In this document: positions 54,831 to 62,820 of the stretch, in pieces
Layout of the letters: every line of letters begins with the position of its first letter
Numbering within the stretch: the first letter of the stretch is position 1
NCBI GenBank assembly: GCA_963728165.1
Contig: CAVSIY010000006.1
Span: 930,001 to 994,000 of the forward strand
DNA: 64,000 bases
From: Hyphomicrobium_A sp963728165
GTDB taxonomy: Bacteria; Pseudomonadota; Alphaproteobacteria; Rhizobiales; Hyphomicrobiaceae
Reading direction: 5' to 3'
Made by a program: the position numbers and the translations under genes
The notes under the pieces: model-generated
What the model was told of the DNA's origin: nothing
Databases searched by the model: none
Seen by the model: the letters and a program-made list of their open reading frames with translations, nothing else

Positions 54831-55340
54831 ATGGACGCGAAGGACGCAGTATCCTTGCGTTCCGCGGCCCGCGCGGACTGGGACCTGATCCGCGGCTGGC
54901 TCGCGCGTCCCGACATCCAGGAGTGGTGGGGACCGATTGCCGCGACCGAGGCCGAGGTCAACATGGCGCTCGGCTCCCAGCACGCCCTCTGCCGCATCAT
55001 CGAGGTGGACGCACATCCCGTCGGCTATGCGCACGCGGTCGACGCCACGCTGTGGGGCGATGAGCTGCCGCAGGATCTGGCGCCCGGCACCTGGGATCTC
55101 GACCTCTTCATCGCCTCGGAGGAGCACCGCGGCAAGGGCGTCGGCCAGGCGGCGCTGGCGGCTCTCAAGGACGAGGTGTTCGCCTCGACGCTTGCCGTCG
55201 CGGTGTGCGTCTTCCCCTCGGTCAAGAACGAGCGCGCTGTGCGCGCCTACGAGAAGGCGGGCTTCCTCTGGAAGCGCATCTGGAACGATCCGCACGCGGG
55301 GCCGTCCTGGTTCATGGTGGCCGAGCGCCCCGTCCGGTAA
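54831..55340 (+). CDS. GNAT N-acetyltransferase
   Basis: This 169-residue protein has GNAT architecture: an N-terminal LRSAARADWDLIRGWL, a central DLDLFIASEEHRGKGVGQAA (the acetyl-CoA R/Q-x-x-G-x-G/A loop) and the C-terminal ERAVRAYEKAGF. The early part (LARPDIQEWWG) resembles the AAC(6')/RimJ-like branch. The substrate cannot be given and resistance should not be assumed. It lies 4 bases after the purH stop. Confidence 0.85.
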   Translation: MDAKDAVSLRSAARADWDLIRGWLARPDIQEWWGPIAATEAEVNMALGSQHALCRIIEVDAHPVGYAHAVDATLWGDELPQDLAPGTWDLDLFIASEEHRGKGVGQAALAALKDEVFASTLAVAVCVFPSVKNERAVRAYEKAGFLWKRIWNDPHAGPSWFMVAERPVR

Positions 55341-55483
55341 AGGGGCTTTAGCAGTCAAAAGGAGCGGTGAGGGGTCATTCACCCGTTTTGGCACCCCGTT
55401 TCGGCGGGCGTAGCCTTTGTTGTCGTCGGCCGGTAAAGGCTTTAAAGTGCGAAGAAGGCTAACCGAGTTGGGGGAGAGCAGCC

Positions 55484-55801
55484 GTGAATACAGCCATCAG
55501 GGCCATCATTTTCATCATTATCCTTGCCGCCATCGTCTTCGGCATCGTGTGGGTCTACACGCCCCTGCCGCAGAAGACGCCGGAGGCTACACCTGCCGCC
55601 ACCGAGCCGGCCCCTGCGCCGGAAGCGCCTGCGCCAGCGGCGGCTCCGCCGGCTGAGGAGCCCGCACCGGCTGCCAAAGAGGAAGCGCCTGCTGCGGAGA
55701 CGCCCGCCGAGCCGGCGCCTGAGGCAGCACCCGAGACGCCAGCCGAGCCGGCGCCCGAGACTCCTGCCGAGCCGACGACGCCAGAGCAGCCCTCGCCCTA
55801 A
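55484..55801 (+). CDS. Small Pro/Ala/Glu-rich single-pass membrane protein
   Basis: This 105-residue protein has one N-terminal membrane helix (about 5-25) followed by a wholly low-complexity tail of Pro, Ala and Glu with recurrent ETPAEPAPE-like units. The GTG start follows a G-rich ribosome site. Such anchored Pro-rich tails span the periplasm in TonB-like proteins, but no TonB C-terminal domain exists here. Function is unknown. A strong hairpin follows. Confidence 0.6.
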   Translation: MNTAIRAIIFIIILAAIVFGIVWVYTPLPQKTPEATPAATEPAPAPEAPAPAAAPPAEEPAPAAKEEAPAAETPAEPAPEAAPETPAEPAPETPAEPTTPEQPSP

Positions 55802-55827
55802 GCGGTCGGCTGACTTATCCGCCAAGC

Positions 55828-55859
55828 GGAACGCCCGGGCTCAAATGCCTGGGCGTTCC
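55828..55859 (+). terminator. Strong hairpin, likely transcription terminator
   Basis: GGAACGCCCGGGC (55828-55840) and GCCTGGGCGTTCC (55847-55859) pair over 13 bp (one G-T) with the loop TCAAAT. It starts 26 bases after the Pro-rich protein gene. The T-tract is poor, so termination may need Rho or be bidirectional between the convergent genes. Confidence 0.6.
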
Positions 55860-55928
55860 TGCTGTGGCGCAAGGCCCCTATCGCGTCCTTAGCGGTTCTT
55901 TGCCGCGGCGAGGACTTCGTCGCGCCGC

Positions 55929-56408
55929 TTAGTCTTTCTTGTCCGTATCGGGAGCGGCTGGCGCAGCGTCATCGGGCGTATCGGGAGCGTCCTTCTTCGT
56001 CACGTCGTCTGTCGCTTCCTTGGCCTTGTCGAGCACCTCGGCCGTCGCCTGCTTGGCTTGCTCCAACACGTCACGGGCGGCCGCGGCGGCCTTGTCGAGG
56101 ATGCGGGTGGCCTTGCTGGCCTTGTCCAAGCCTTCCTTGCTCGCCTCTTTGCCGGTTTCGATCGCCGCGCTCGTGTGCTCCTTTGCCGTGTCGATGGCCT
56201 TGAGGATCGCCTCCTTGGCGGCATCGATGGCGGCGTTGGTGGCGTCCTTGGCGGTGTCGATCGCCTCGCTGGCCGATTGATCGGCGGTCTCCGGCTCCTC
56301 GACCGCCGGCTTCGCCGGGGCTTCGTCCGCGGCATAGGCCGGCAGCGGACCGAGCCCGAGCAGCGCCGCGGCAGCCAGCAAAGGCAGAGTGTATTTTCTG
56401 GTGGGCAT
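55929..56408 (-). CDS. Periplasmic 11-mer-repeat (LEA-like) helical protein
   Basis: This 159-residue protein has a signal peptide ending AYA-AD (about residue 27), then eight tandem repeats of about 11 residues from I50 to V136, of the form I/L-D/E-x-A-K-x-A-x-x-x-x (for example IDTAKDATNAA, IDAAKEAILKA, LDKAKEATDDV). The repeat starts are residues 50, 61, 72, 83, 94, 104, 115 and 126. An acidic Asp/Pro/Ala tail follows. The 11-mer amphipathic pattern resembles group-3 LEA proteins and apolipoproteins. A role in envelope protection during drying or in membrane binding is inferred. Confidence 0.7.
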   Translation of the reverse strand: MPTRKYTLPLLAAAALLGLGPLPAYAADEAPAKPAVEEPETADQSASEAIDTAKDATNAAIDAAKEAILKAIDTAKEHTSAAIETGKEASKEGLDKASKATRILDKAAAAARDVLEQAKQATAEVLDKAKEATDDVTKKDAPDTPDDAAPAAPDTDKKD

Positions 56409-56532
56409 GGGGTTCACTCTATTACTCCATCGTCTGGTCGCTAGCCTGCGAGACCAGGGCCTCCTCGGCACGGGCCTCGGCTCCAGCTCGTGAGATGGGG
56501 ATGGCCCCGCCTTGCCACTAGTGGCCCCGCCA

Positions 56533-57957
56533 CTAGGCCTGCCGCGGCGGCGAGCGGACCGGCAGCATCAGCATTATCCCGGTAATGAGAAACAGCGCGA
56601 TTGCCGACATGCCGAGCCGCTGGTTCCCGGTCGCCGCGGTCACCGTGGCGACGAGGAACGGAGCAAAAAACGCCGTCACCTTGCCCGAGAAGGCGAAGAG
56701 GCCGAAGAATTGCGTGATCTTCTCGGGCGGCGCGAGGCGGGCGAGCAGCGAGCGGCTCGAGGCCTGCACCGGAGCGGAGACGAGGCCGACGACCATGGCG
56801 AAGGCGAGGAACACCTGCTCGCCAAGCGAGGAGAAAGGTGCCGACCCCGGCACCTTGGGCGCCACCTCGACGACGTAGAGGACGTGCGTCTTGTCGACCG
56901 ACAAGATGCCGAAGGCGCCCACGAGCAGGATCAAAAGCGCGCCCAGGATGACGGCCTTGGCGCTGAAGCGGTCGTCGAGCACGCCGCCGACGAGGGCGCC
57001 GACCGCGCCGATGAGCGTCAAGACGATGCCGAAGATGCCGAGCGCCAACGGGCCCCAGCCGAACACGGATGCGCCATAGATGCCGCCGAAGGTGAAGATG
57101 GCGGTAAGCCCGTCGGTGAAGATCATGCGGGCGGCGAGAAAAAGCAGCAGGCTCGGGTGGCCCGGCAGCGAGCGGATCGTGTCCCAAAGCTCGGCGGTGG
57201 CAGAGCGGCCATCGTGCGCCCTGGGCTTGTGGTCGTCGGGCACGAACAGAAAGAACGGGATCATGAAGACGAGGAACCAGACAGCCGACAACGGCCCCAC
57301 CAGGCGGTCTCCCTCGCGCGCGCCGGTGTCGAGCGCAAGGAGCGGGTCGAGGCCCAAAAGCGTCTTGCCGGTCTCGGGGCTGGCGACGATGAGCCCGGCG
57401 ACGAGCACCAGGCTCACGAGGCCGCCGATGTAGCCGCACGCCCAGCCGGCGCCCGACAGCCGGCCCAGCTCGTTCTGGGGCACGAGGCTCGGCATGATGG
57501 CGTTGGTGAACACGGCGGTGAACTCCGCGCACGCCGTCGCGCACACGAAGGCAAAAAGCACGAGAAGGATCGTCGACATGGGGGCGAGCGGCGTCGCCAC
57601 CCACAGCGTCGTCATCGCGGCGGCGAGCAGGAGCGACAAGGTGGCGATCCAGGGTTTGCGCTTGCCGCGCCCGTCGGCAAAGGCGCCGAGGAAGGGGCTG
57701 CCTGCCGCGACCAGAACGCCGGCGGCCGCTGCGCCGTAGCCCCATAGGGTCTGCCCGCGCGCGCCGTCACCGACGACGCTGTTGGCAAAGTAGGGTGCGA
57801 ACAGGAAGGTCAGGATCAGCGTGTAGAAGGGCTGCACCGCCCAGTCGAACAGCATCCACGAGATGCGGGCGCGCAACGGCGCGCGCGCGACGGCGTCATG
57901 GACAGGCGTGGCGTCGTTCAATGCGGAACCCTCGAAATGAAGCCCCCCGGCCTGCAC
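56533..57957 (-). CDS. MFS transporter, UMF1 family (Atg22-like)
   Basis: This 474-residue protein has about 12 membrane helices and the UMF1/Atg22 signature: SWMLFDWAVQPFYTLILTF in helix 1, GSPFLGAFADGRGKRKPW after helix 2 (MFS loop motif) and SGAGWACGYIGG in the middle. Yeast Atg22 exports amino acids from the vacuole; bacterial members are untested. No regulator is adjacent. It ends about 125 bases from the start of the LEA-like gene on the same strand. Confidence 0.9.
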   Translation of the reverse strand: MQAGGLHFEGSALNDATPVHDAVARAPLRARISWMLFDWAVQPFYTLILTFLFAPYFANSVVGDGARGQTLWGYGAAAAGVLVAAGSPFLGAFADGRGKRKPWIATLSLLLAAAMTTLWVATPLAPMSTILLVLFAFVCATACAEFTAVFTNAIMPSLVPQNELGRLSGAGWACGYIGGLVSLVLVAGLIVASPETGKTLLGLDPLLALDTGAREGDRLVGPLSAVWFLVFMIPFFLFVPDDHKPRAHDGRSATAELWDTIRSLPGHPSLLLFLAARMIFTDGLTAIFTFGGIYGASVFGWGPLALGIFGIVLTLIGAVGALVGGVLDDRFSAKAVILGALLILLVGAFGILSVDKTHVLYVVEVAPKVPGSAPFSSLGEQVFLAFAMVVGLVSAPVQASSRSLLARLAPPEKITQFFGLFAFSGKVTAFFAPFLVATVTAATGNQRLGMSAIALFLITGIMLMLPVRSPPRQA

Positions 57958-58019
57958 GCCATAGCACGAAACTTGGCCCGCGGTGCGCTCCCCCGCACAC
58001 TCAGAGCCGGCTCACAAAG

Positions 58020-58637
58020 CTACTGCAGCACGATCAGATGGTCGGGCAGCTCGTTGGGGTTGCGGGCTTCGGGCGGGAAATGACGGCCGAGGTGCTCGCC
58101 TGCCGCAGCTATGGCCGCCACCAAGCCGTCCGCCGGCTGGCCTCTCGCGATCGCGGCCGTGAGCTCGTCGATGATCGCCTTCCAGGTCCCCTCCGGCACG
58201 CGCGCATCGATCGCGCGGTCGGCGAGAATCTCCACGTGGTGCTCGGCCACGGACACGAAGATGAGCACGCCCGTGTGCCCCTCGGTCGTATGCAGGTTCT
58301 GCACGAGGAATTGCTCGAGCGCGCGCTGGTGCGCATGCCGCTTCTTGACGGAAAGCGGCACCAGCGCGGTCCGCACCGGCACGGGCAGAAGCAGCGTGGT
58401 GACGACAAGGAAGACGCCGAGCTGGGTGAGATAGATTGCCGTAATGGACAGCCCGGTGAAATAGATGAGCACCCAAGGGACGAGCAGGCTGAGAAGCGCG
58501 CCCACGAGCGGCGGCACATAGAGATAGGCGTCGCTGCGGGCGGCGACGACGACCACGATCTCGCCCGACGTCTTGCGCTCGGCTTGCGTGATCGCTTGCG
58601 AGACGCGGGCCTCGTCCTCGGTCGAAAAGAGCTTCAT
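58020..58637 (-). CDS. TPM-domain membrane protein
   Basis: This 205-residue protein starts with a TPM segment (VSQAITQAERKTSGEIVVVV), has two membrane helices (about 45-90, around VPWVLIYFTGLSITAIYL) and continues with the second half of the domain (TGVLIFVSVAEHHVEILAD and GTWKAIIDEL). It lacks the Gly-rich tail of its upstream neighbour. The ATG at 58637 follows GGGGA. It is the third gene of a lemA-TPM-TPM operon. These proteins are linked to envelope homeostasis, without a settled biochemical role. Confidence 0.85.
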   Translation of the reverse strand: MKLFSTEDEARVSQAITQAERKTSGEIVVVVAARSDAYLYVPPLVGALLSLLVPWVLIYFTGLSITAIYLTQLGVFLVVTTLLLPVPVRTALVPLSVKKRHAHQRALEQFLVQNLHTTEGHTGVLIFVSVAEHHVEILADRAIDARVPEGTWKAIIDELTAAIARGQPADGLVAAIAAAGEHLGRHFPPEARNPNELPDHLIVLQ

Positions 58638-58648
58638 GCTGCCATCCC

Positions 58649-59474
58649 CTACCAGCTTCCCGAGGAGCCGCCGCCTCCGAAGTCGCCGCCTCCGCCCGAC
58701 CAGCCGCCGCCTCCGCCGCTGTCCCCGCCGCTCGACCAGCCCCCGCCCCAGCTGCCGGAATTGCCTGGAGGGAAGAAGGTGCCGCGCCGTCGTCCGCCCG
58801 TCGCCTGCTGCGCCGAAAGCGATGAGCGATAGACCGCCCACATGATGTAGAGGACGAGCCCCATCCAGAAGAGGAAGAGAATGAGCTGCAGCGTTTGGGA
58901 TTCCGAGCCGCGCGCGGGTGGTCTTGGCGCGCTCCTTCACCGCCTCGGCGTCGCCCAAGAGCACGTCCTTGATGTCGCGCACGCCGGCGCGGATGCCGCC
59001 CGGGTAGTCGCCGCGGCGGAACGCGGGCAGGATGGCGTTCTCGATGATGAGCTTCGACATGGCGTCGGTCATCACCGGCTCCAGCCCGCGGCCGACCTCG
59101 ATCCTCACCTTGCGCTCGTTGGGGGCGACGATGAGGAGGATGCCGTTGTCCTTGCCCTTCTGGCCGATGCCCCACTTGCGCCCGAGCTGATAGCCGAAGT
59201 CCTCGATTGGATAGCCCTGCAGCGACTTGAGCGTGACCACAGCGACCTGATCGGTCGAGGTGTCCTCGAGGGCTTTGAGCTCCTCGACAAGGGCGGCGTA
59301 GTCTTGCCCGCTGAGGAGACCGGCCTCGTCGACGACGCGGTCCGTCAGCTCAGGGAACTTGGGCTCGGCAGCGGCCGGCCCGAGCAGCATTGCGGCCAGC
59401 ATCGCGACAAGCGCGATGAGCCCGGAGCCTGGTATGCTCCGTCGGGACGGCGAAGCGCGCAGGGCCCCAGCCAT
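58649..59474 (-). CDS. TPM-domain protein with Gly-rich tail (YgcG-like), apparent frameshift
   Basis: The N-terminus has a signal peptide (LIALVAMLAAMLLGPAAA) and a TPM domain (LTDRVVDEAGLL, VAVVTLKSLQGYPIEDFG, GILLIVAPNERKVRIEVG). Near 58905-58917 the frame breaks: read straight on, it runs Arg-rich into the next gene, while the frame one base over gives a membrane helix (LQLILFLFWMGLVLYIMW) and a Gly/Ser/Trp tail (FGGGGSSGSW), exactly the C-terminus typical of the family. Skipping one base in CGCGCGCGG restores about 274 residues. It begins 8 bases after lemA. Confidence 0.82.
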
Positions 59475-59482
59475 CGTACGAT

Positions 59483-60109
59483 CTACTTCTGCGTGCCGAA
59501 GTCGACCTTGGGGGTCTTCATCTCCTCGGCGGCGATGTCAAAGGTCGCCATCTCCTTGGAGGAGGGATAGAGGAACGACCGCCACAAGCGGCCGGGGAAG
59601 GTCGTCAGCTCGGTATTGTAGACGCGCACCGCGTTGATGTAGTCGCGCCGCGCAATCGCTATGCGGTTCTCGGTGCCTTCGATCTGGCTCTGCAGCGCGA
59701 GGAAGTTCTGCCCCGACTTGATATCGGGATAGCGCTCGACCACCGCGAGCAGCCGTCCGAGTGCGCCCCCGAGCTGGGCCTGCGCCTCCTGAAACTTCTG
59801 CATGGCCTCCGGGTTCGTCAGGATGTCGGGCGGAATGTTCGCCTGCATCTGGGTGGCCTTGGCGCGCGCCTCCACCACGTCGGTGAGCACCGTGCGCTCC
59901 TGTTGGGCGAATCCTTTGACGGTCTCGACCAGGTTGGGGATGAGGTCGGCGCGGCGCTTGTACTGATTGAGAACCTCAGACCACGCCGCTTTGGCGCTCT
60001 GCTCGTAGGTGGGGATGTTGTTGACGCCGCAACCCGCGAGCGGAAGCGCGAGGGTGAGGAGCGCGAGGATGACGAAAGGCCGCGCGAGGCGAGCCGACGC
60101 GTGAGCCAT
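59483..60109 (-). CDS. lemA: LemA-family lipoprotein
   Basis: This 208-residue protein has a lipobox (LAGC, cysteine 27) and the LemA coiled-coil domain: AWSEVLNQYKRRADLIPNLV, VKGFAQQERTVLTDVVEARA, YPDIKSGQNFLALQSQIEGT and RRDYINAVRVYNTELTTFPG. LemA proteins are anchored envelope proteins commonly encoded beside TPM proteins, as here. Start: ATG 60109 with GGAGG 10 bases upstream. Confidence 0.93.
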   Translation of the reverse strand: MAHASARLARPFVILALLTLALPLAGCGVNNIPTYEQSAKAAWSEVLNQYKRRADLIPNLVETVKGFAQQERTVLTDVVEARAKATQMQANIPPDILTNPEAMQKFQEAQAQLGGALGRLLAVVERYPDIKSGQNFLALQSQIEGTENRIAIARRDYINAVRVYNTELTTFPGRLWRSFLYPSSKEMATFDIAAEEMKTPKVDFGTQK

Positions 60110-60324
60110 GGCGATAAGGCCTCCGGGTTGGGGACGACGCCAATCTCCTATTTGTAGTTGTCGGCGCGCGCAAGATGGCCAAACCAAGCCTAGGTTTCCG
60201 CAGCGCTTTATTGCCGCCCTTCGCCCTCTACGCTAGCGCAGCGGGCAACCAAACATTGCGGGGCGATCCCATGGCTGCCATATTCGCGCGCCAAGAGAAG
60301 GGGACGACTCCCCTCGTGCGCTCG

Positions 60325-60342
60325 ATGTGACGTATATGTGAC
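60325..60342 (+). promoter_or_regulatory. Direct repeat ATGTGAC x2, 11-bp period, upstream of the ParA-like gene
   Basis: ATGTGAC occurs at 60325-60331 and 60336-60342, spaced by exactly one helical turn, 51 bases before the ParA-like start. Tandem half-sites with this period suit an OmpR/PhoB-type regulator. No regulator can be named from sequence alone. Confidence 0.35.
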
Positions 60343-60392
60343 ATCAACGGGATCGAGAGCCACGCGGGGACGCACGGGGACATGCGGGCAAA

Positions 60393-61268
60393 ATGCGTAA
60401 TTCCATTGCGATGATGAATACTAAGGGGGGTGTCGGCAAGTCGACCCTTGTGCTCTCCCTGGCTGAGACGCTCTCGGCCTACCACGGCAAGAACGTGCTG
60501 GTGATCGACTCGGACGCGCAAGCGAGCGTCTCCAGCATGCTGATGACCGTCTCCAACCTCTACAAGCTGCAGAGTGAAGGGGCGACTATCGTCGACTACC
60601 TGCACGCGACCGTGCTCAAAGGGCAGACGGCCGACTGGCCCAAGTTCATCGTGCGCAACGTCTCCGACGTCGATGATTCCCGCTCGGTGTTCGTTTTGCC
60701 GAGCGACATGCAGCTCACGCTGCTCGAGCGCGAGGTCTCCAAGGAGGCCCTGCACGCGCGCCTGCGCACCGTCATCGCCGAGCTCTTGGCCGGCGTGCGC
60801 AAGGTCTTCGACGTCGTGCTCGTCGATTGCCCGCCCGGGCTCTCGGTGCTCACCGAGAGCTGGCTGCGCGAGGCCGACTTCCATATTTCGCCGACCAAGG
60901 CCGACTACGTGTCGGTGTGCGGGCTCGAGGTGTTCCGCCGCTTCAAGAGTCTCAATCCGGAGATGGGCTTCGCCCAGAACCTGGGCGTCATCATCAACAT
61001 GAAAGAGCCCAATTCGCCCTCCGACGACGAGTACCACCGCTGGCTCGACAGCAACGCGGAGAACCGTTGTTTCCGTCAGCCGATCCCGCGCATGTCAGCG
61101 CTCCAGGACGCCGCAAACTTCCAGGCCTCGGGCCGCAGCTATCTTGCCAAGTATCCGGGCCAAGCCGGCGCCGCCATGCGTGCGCTGGCGCAAGAGGTGC
61201 TGGAGCGGCTCGATGCGGCCAATGAGCAACCCTCGGCCGAGACCGCGCCCGCCGCCGCGACGGCGTAG
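60393..61268 (+). CDS. Orphan ParA/MinD-family ATPase
   Basis: This 291-residue protein has the deviant Walker A KGGVGKS (residues 11-17), LVIDSDAQAS and the Walker B-like VVLVDCPPGLSVL, hallmarks of ParA ATPases that form dynamic patterns on DNA or membrane. No ParB or centromere-like gene is adjacent, and the insert between Walker A and B is longer than in chromosomal Soj. It is more likely a positioning ATPase for another cargo than chromosomal ParA. The C-terminus is Ala/Pro/Glu-rich. Confidence 0.85.
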   Translation: MRNSIAMMNTKGGVGKSTLVLSLAETLSAYHGKNVLVIDSDAQASVSSMLMTVSNLYKLQSEGATIVDYLHATVLKGQTADWPKFIVRNVSDVDDSRSVFVLPSDMQLTLLEREVSKEALHARLRTVIAELLAGVRKVFDVVLVDCPPGLSVLTESWLREADFHISPTKADYVSVCGLEVFRRFKSLNPEMGFAQNLGVIINMKEPNSPSDDEYHRWLDSNAENRCFRQPIPRMSALQDAANFQASGRSYLAKYPGQAGAAMRALAQEVLERLDAANEQPSAETAPAAATA

Positions 61269-61354
61269 CAGCTAATCTCAGCGCCTCTTCGCGTGCCCGC
61301 CGATCAGTCGTGCGGGAAGAGCGCGTGGCTTTTCCGGAGATGACTTTAGGAAAC

Positions 61355-61429
61355 TGGAGCGGGCGATGAGATTCGAACTCACGACCCTCACGTTGGCAAC
61401 GTGATGCTCTACCCCTGAGCTACGCCCGC
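61355..61429 (-). tRNA. tRNA-Gly (anticodon GCC)
   Basis: A full cloverleaf is readable on the minus strand: acceptor GCGGGCG/CGCCCGC, D-stem GCTC/GAGC, anticodon stem TCACG/CGTGA with loop TTGCCAA (anticodon GCC) and T-loop TTCGAAT. The CCA end is encoded (61355-61357). Confidence 0.95.
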
Positions 61430-61556
61430 ATCCTTGGGTATGGCGCCGTCCAATAGCGGCGCGGACACGCCTTATGGCGCAACTGCCGGCCCATTGCAAG
61501 ACGCGCGAAAGCGCGCTGCCGGCCCGCGGCCCCCGAGTGGGCCAAGGCGGCGGCCG

Positions 61557-61961
61557 TCAGCCTTTCTCGCCGGTTCCGGCCTTGAAATAGCTCTTCAAGG
61601 AGCACTTGGAGTAGCCAGCATCATCGAGCAGGCCTTTGACTGCTTTCAGCGCCTTGTCCTGGTTGGCGCCGACGCCTGCGGCGCAACCCGCCTTGGGGTT
61701 CGCGCAGCACATGACAGCAAACACGTGATCCATGCCGTTGGTGCTGGCCGGCGTGTCCGCGCAGGTCTTAGACACCTCCTTGCAGGCGAGGACGGCGAGC
61801 TTCTTGGCCTGCTCCTTGGTCGTCGCCCACACCACGGTCGCGTTGTTCTCCTGGTTGGGGACGATCGCCGCCCATCGGTCCTGCGCGACGGCCTGTCCGC
61901 AAAGGAGGAGCGCAAGCGCCACCAGCCCGGTGGGGAGACGCGTGAGAAGTCTTGCAGGCAT
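61557..61961 (-). CDS. Secreted cysteine-containing protein, DUF4189-like
   Basis: This 134-residue protein has a signal peptide (LPTGLVALALLLCGQAVA) and a compact mature domain with six cysteines, including an adjacent pair (VMCC). WAAIVPNQENNATVVWA followed by KEQAKKLAVLAC fits the DUF4189 pattern (WGAI..., then ...A..AL..C). The family has no clear function. Disulfides are likely in the periplasm. Classification is tentative. Confidence 0.6.
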   Translation of the reverse strand: MPARLLTRLPTGLVALALLLCGQAVAQDRWAAIVPNQENNATVVWATTKEQAKKLAVLACKEVSKTCADTPASTNGMDHVFAVMCCANPKAGCAAGVGANQDKALKAVKGLLDDAGYSKCSLKSYFKAGTGEKG

Positions 61962-62103
61962 CGTGCCTCCTATTTCCTCAGGTCACCTCATGCTATCGCC
62001 GCGATGAGCGGCCAGCAAGCGCGCGCGGGACGCTTGGCGCCCAGGTGACAACCGGCTAGGTATGACACCCTTCTTGAACGAGCGCCAAACATCTCCATCG
62101 CAA

Positions 62104-62628
62104 ATGATGCCCGCCACCCGACAGGACCTCTTTGCCCGGCTCTCGGAGCTCGGGATTGAGACCCACACGGTCGAGCACGAGGCTCTGTTCACGGTTGCCG
62201 AGAGCAGCAGGCTCGAGCGCGAGCTTCCAGGGGCGCATACCAAGAACCTGTTTCTCAAGGATGAAAGCGGCGACCTCTATCTCGTCGTGGCGCAGGCGAC
62301 GACGCGGGTCGACCTCAAGGCGTTGGCGCGGGCGCTGGGCGCTGGGCGCTTCAGCTTCGGTAAGCCCGAGCTCTTGATGGAGGCACTGGGCGTGCCGCCG
62401 GGCTCGGTGACGGCGTTCGCCGTCATCAACGACGTTGGCCGCCGCGTGCGCATGGTGATCGATGCCGAATTGATGCGGCATGACAGCATTAACTGCCATC
62501 CCTTGGAGAATACGGCGACGACGAACATTGCGCGGGACGATCTTTTGCGGTTCATTCGCTCATGTGGCCATGAACCGCGGATTGCCGTGATCGGCGGCGG
62601 GGCAAAGGCGACTGGGGAGGGCATCTGA
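62104..62628 (+). CDS. YbaK/ProX-type aminoacyl-tRNA deacylase (PrdX-like)
   Basis: This protein of about 174 residues matches stand-alone prolyl-tRNA editing domains: ETHTVEHEALFTV at the start, LPGAHTKNLFLKDESGDLYL with the catalytic lysine of the family, and GRFSFGKPELLMEALGV with GSVTAFAVIND. Relatives hydrolyse Ala- or Cys-mischarged tRNAs. The ATG at 62104 matches family N-termini; 62062 is an in-frame alternative and neither has a strong ribosome site. Confidence 0.85.
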   Translation: MMPATRQDLFARLSELGIETHTVEHEALFTVAESSRLERELPGAHTKNLFLKDESGDLYLVVAQATTRVDLKALARALGAGRFSFGKPELLMEALGVPPGSVTAFAVINDVGRRVRMVIDAELMRHDSINCHPLENTATTNIARDDLLRFIRSCGHEPRIAVIGGGAKATGEGI

Positions 62629-62820
62629 GCGCTTTGCGGCTGCGTGTCGGGAGGCGGCTGAGCCCTCAGTCTTGCAGTTTGCCCCGCTTACCACGATCTT
62701 GCCGGTGCGGACGCCGCTGCAAGGCTTCAGCGTTTTCGCCGAAGTAGGCTCCACGTTGAGGTTTTGCTATTGAGGGATCGGCGATCGAAGACATCGCCAA
62801 TCGGCCGCGAGGAGACGCAG

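Noticed and set aside
58020..59474. A single 484-residue fused TPM protein
   Set aside because: The middle is Arg-rich nonsense, while the neighbouring frame gives the normal membrane helix and Gly-rich tail; two genes with one frame error fit better.
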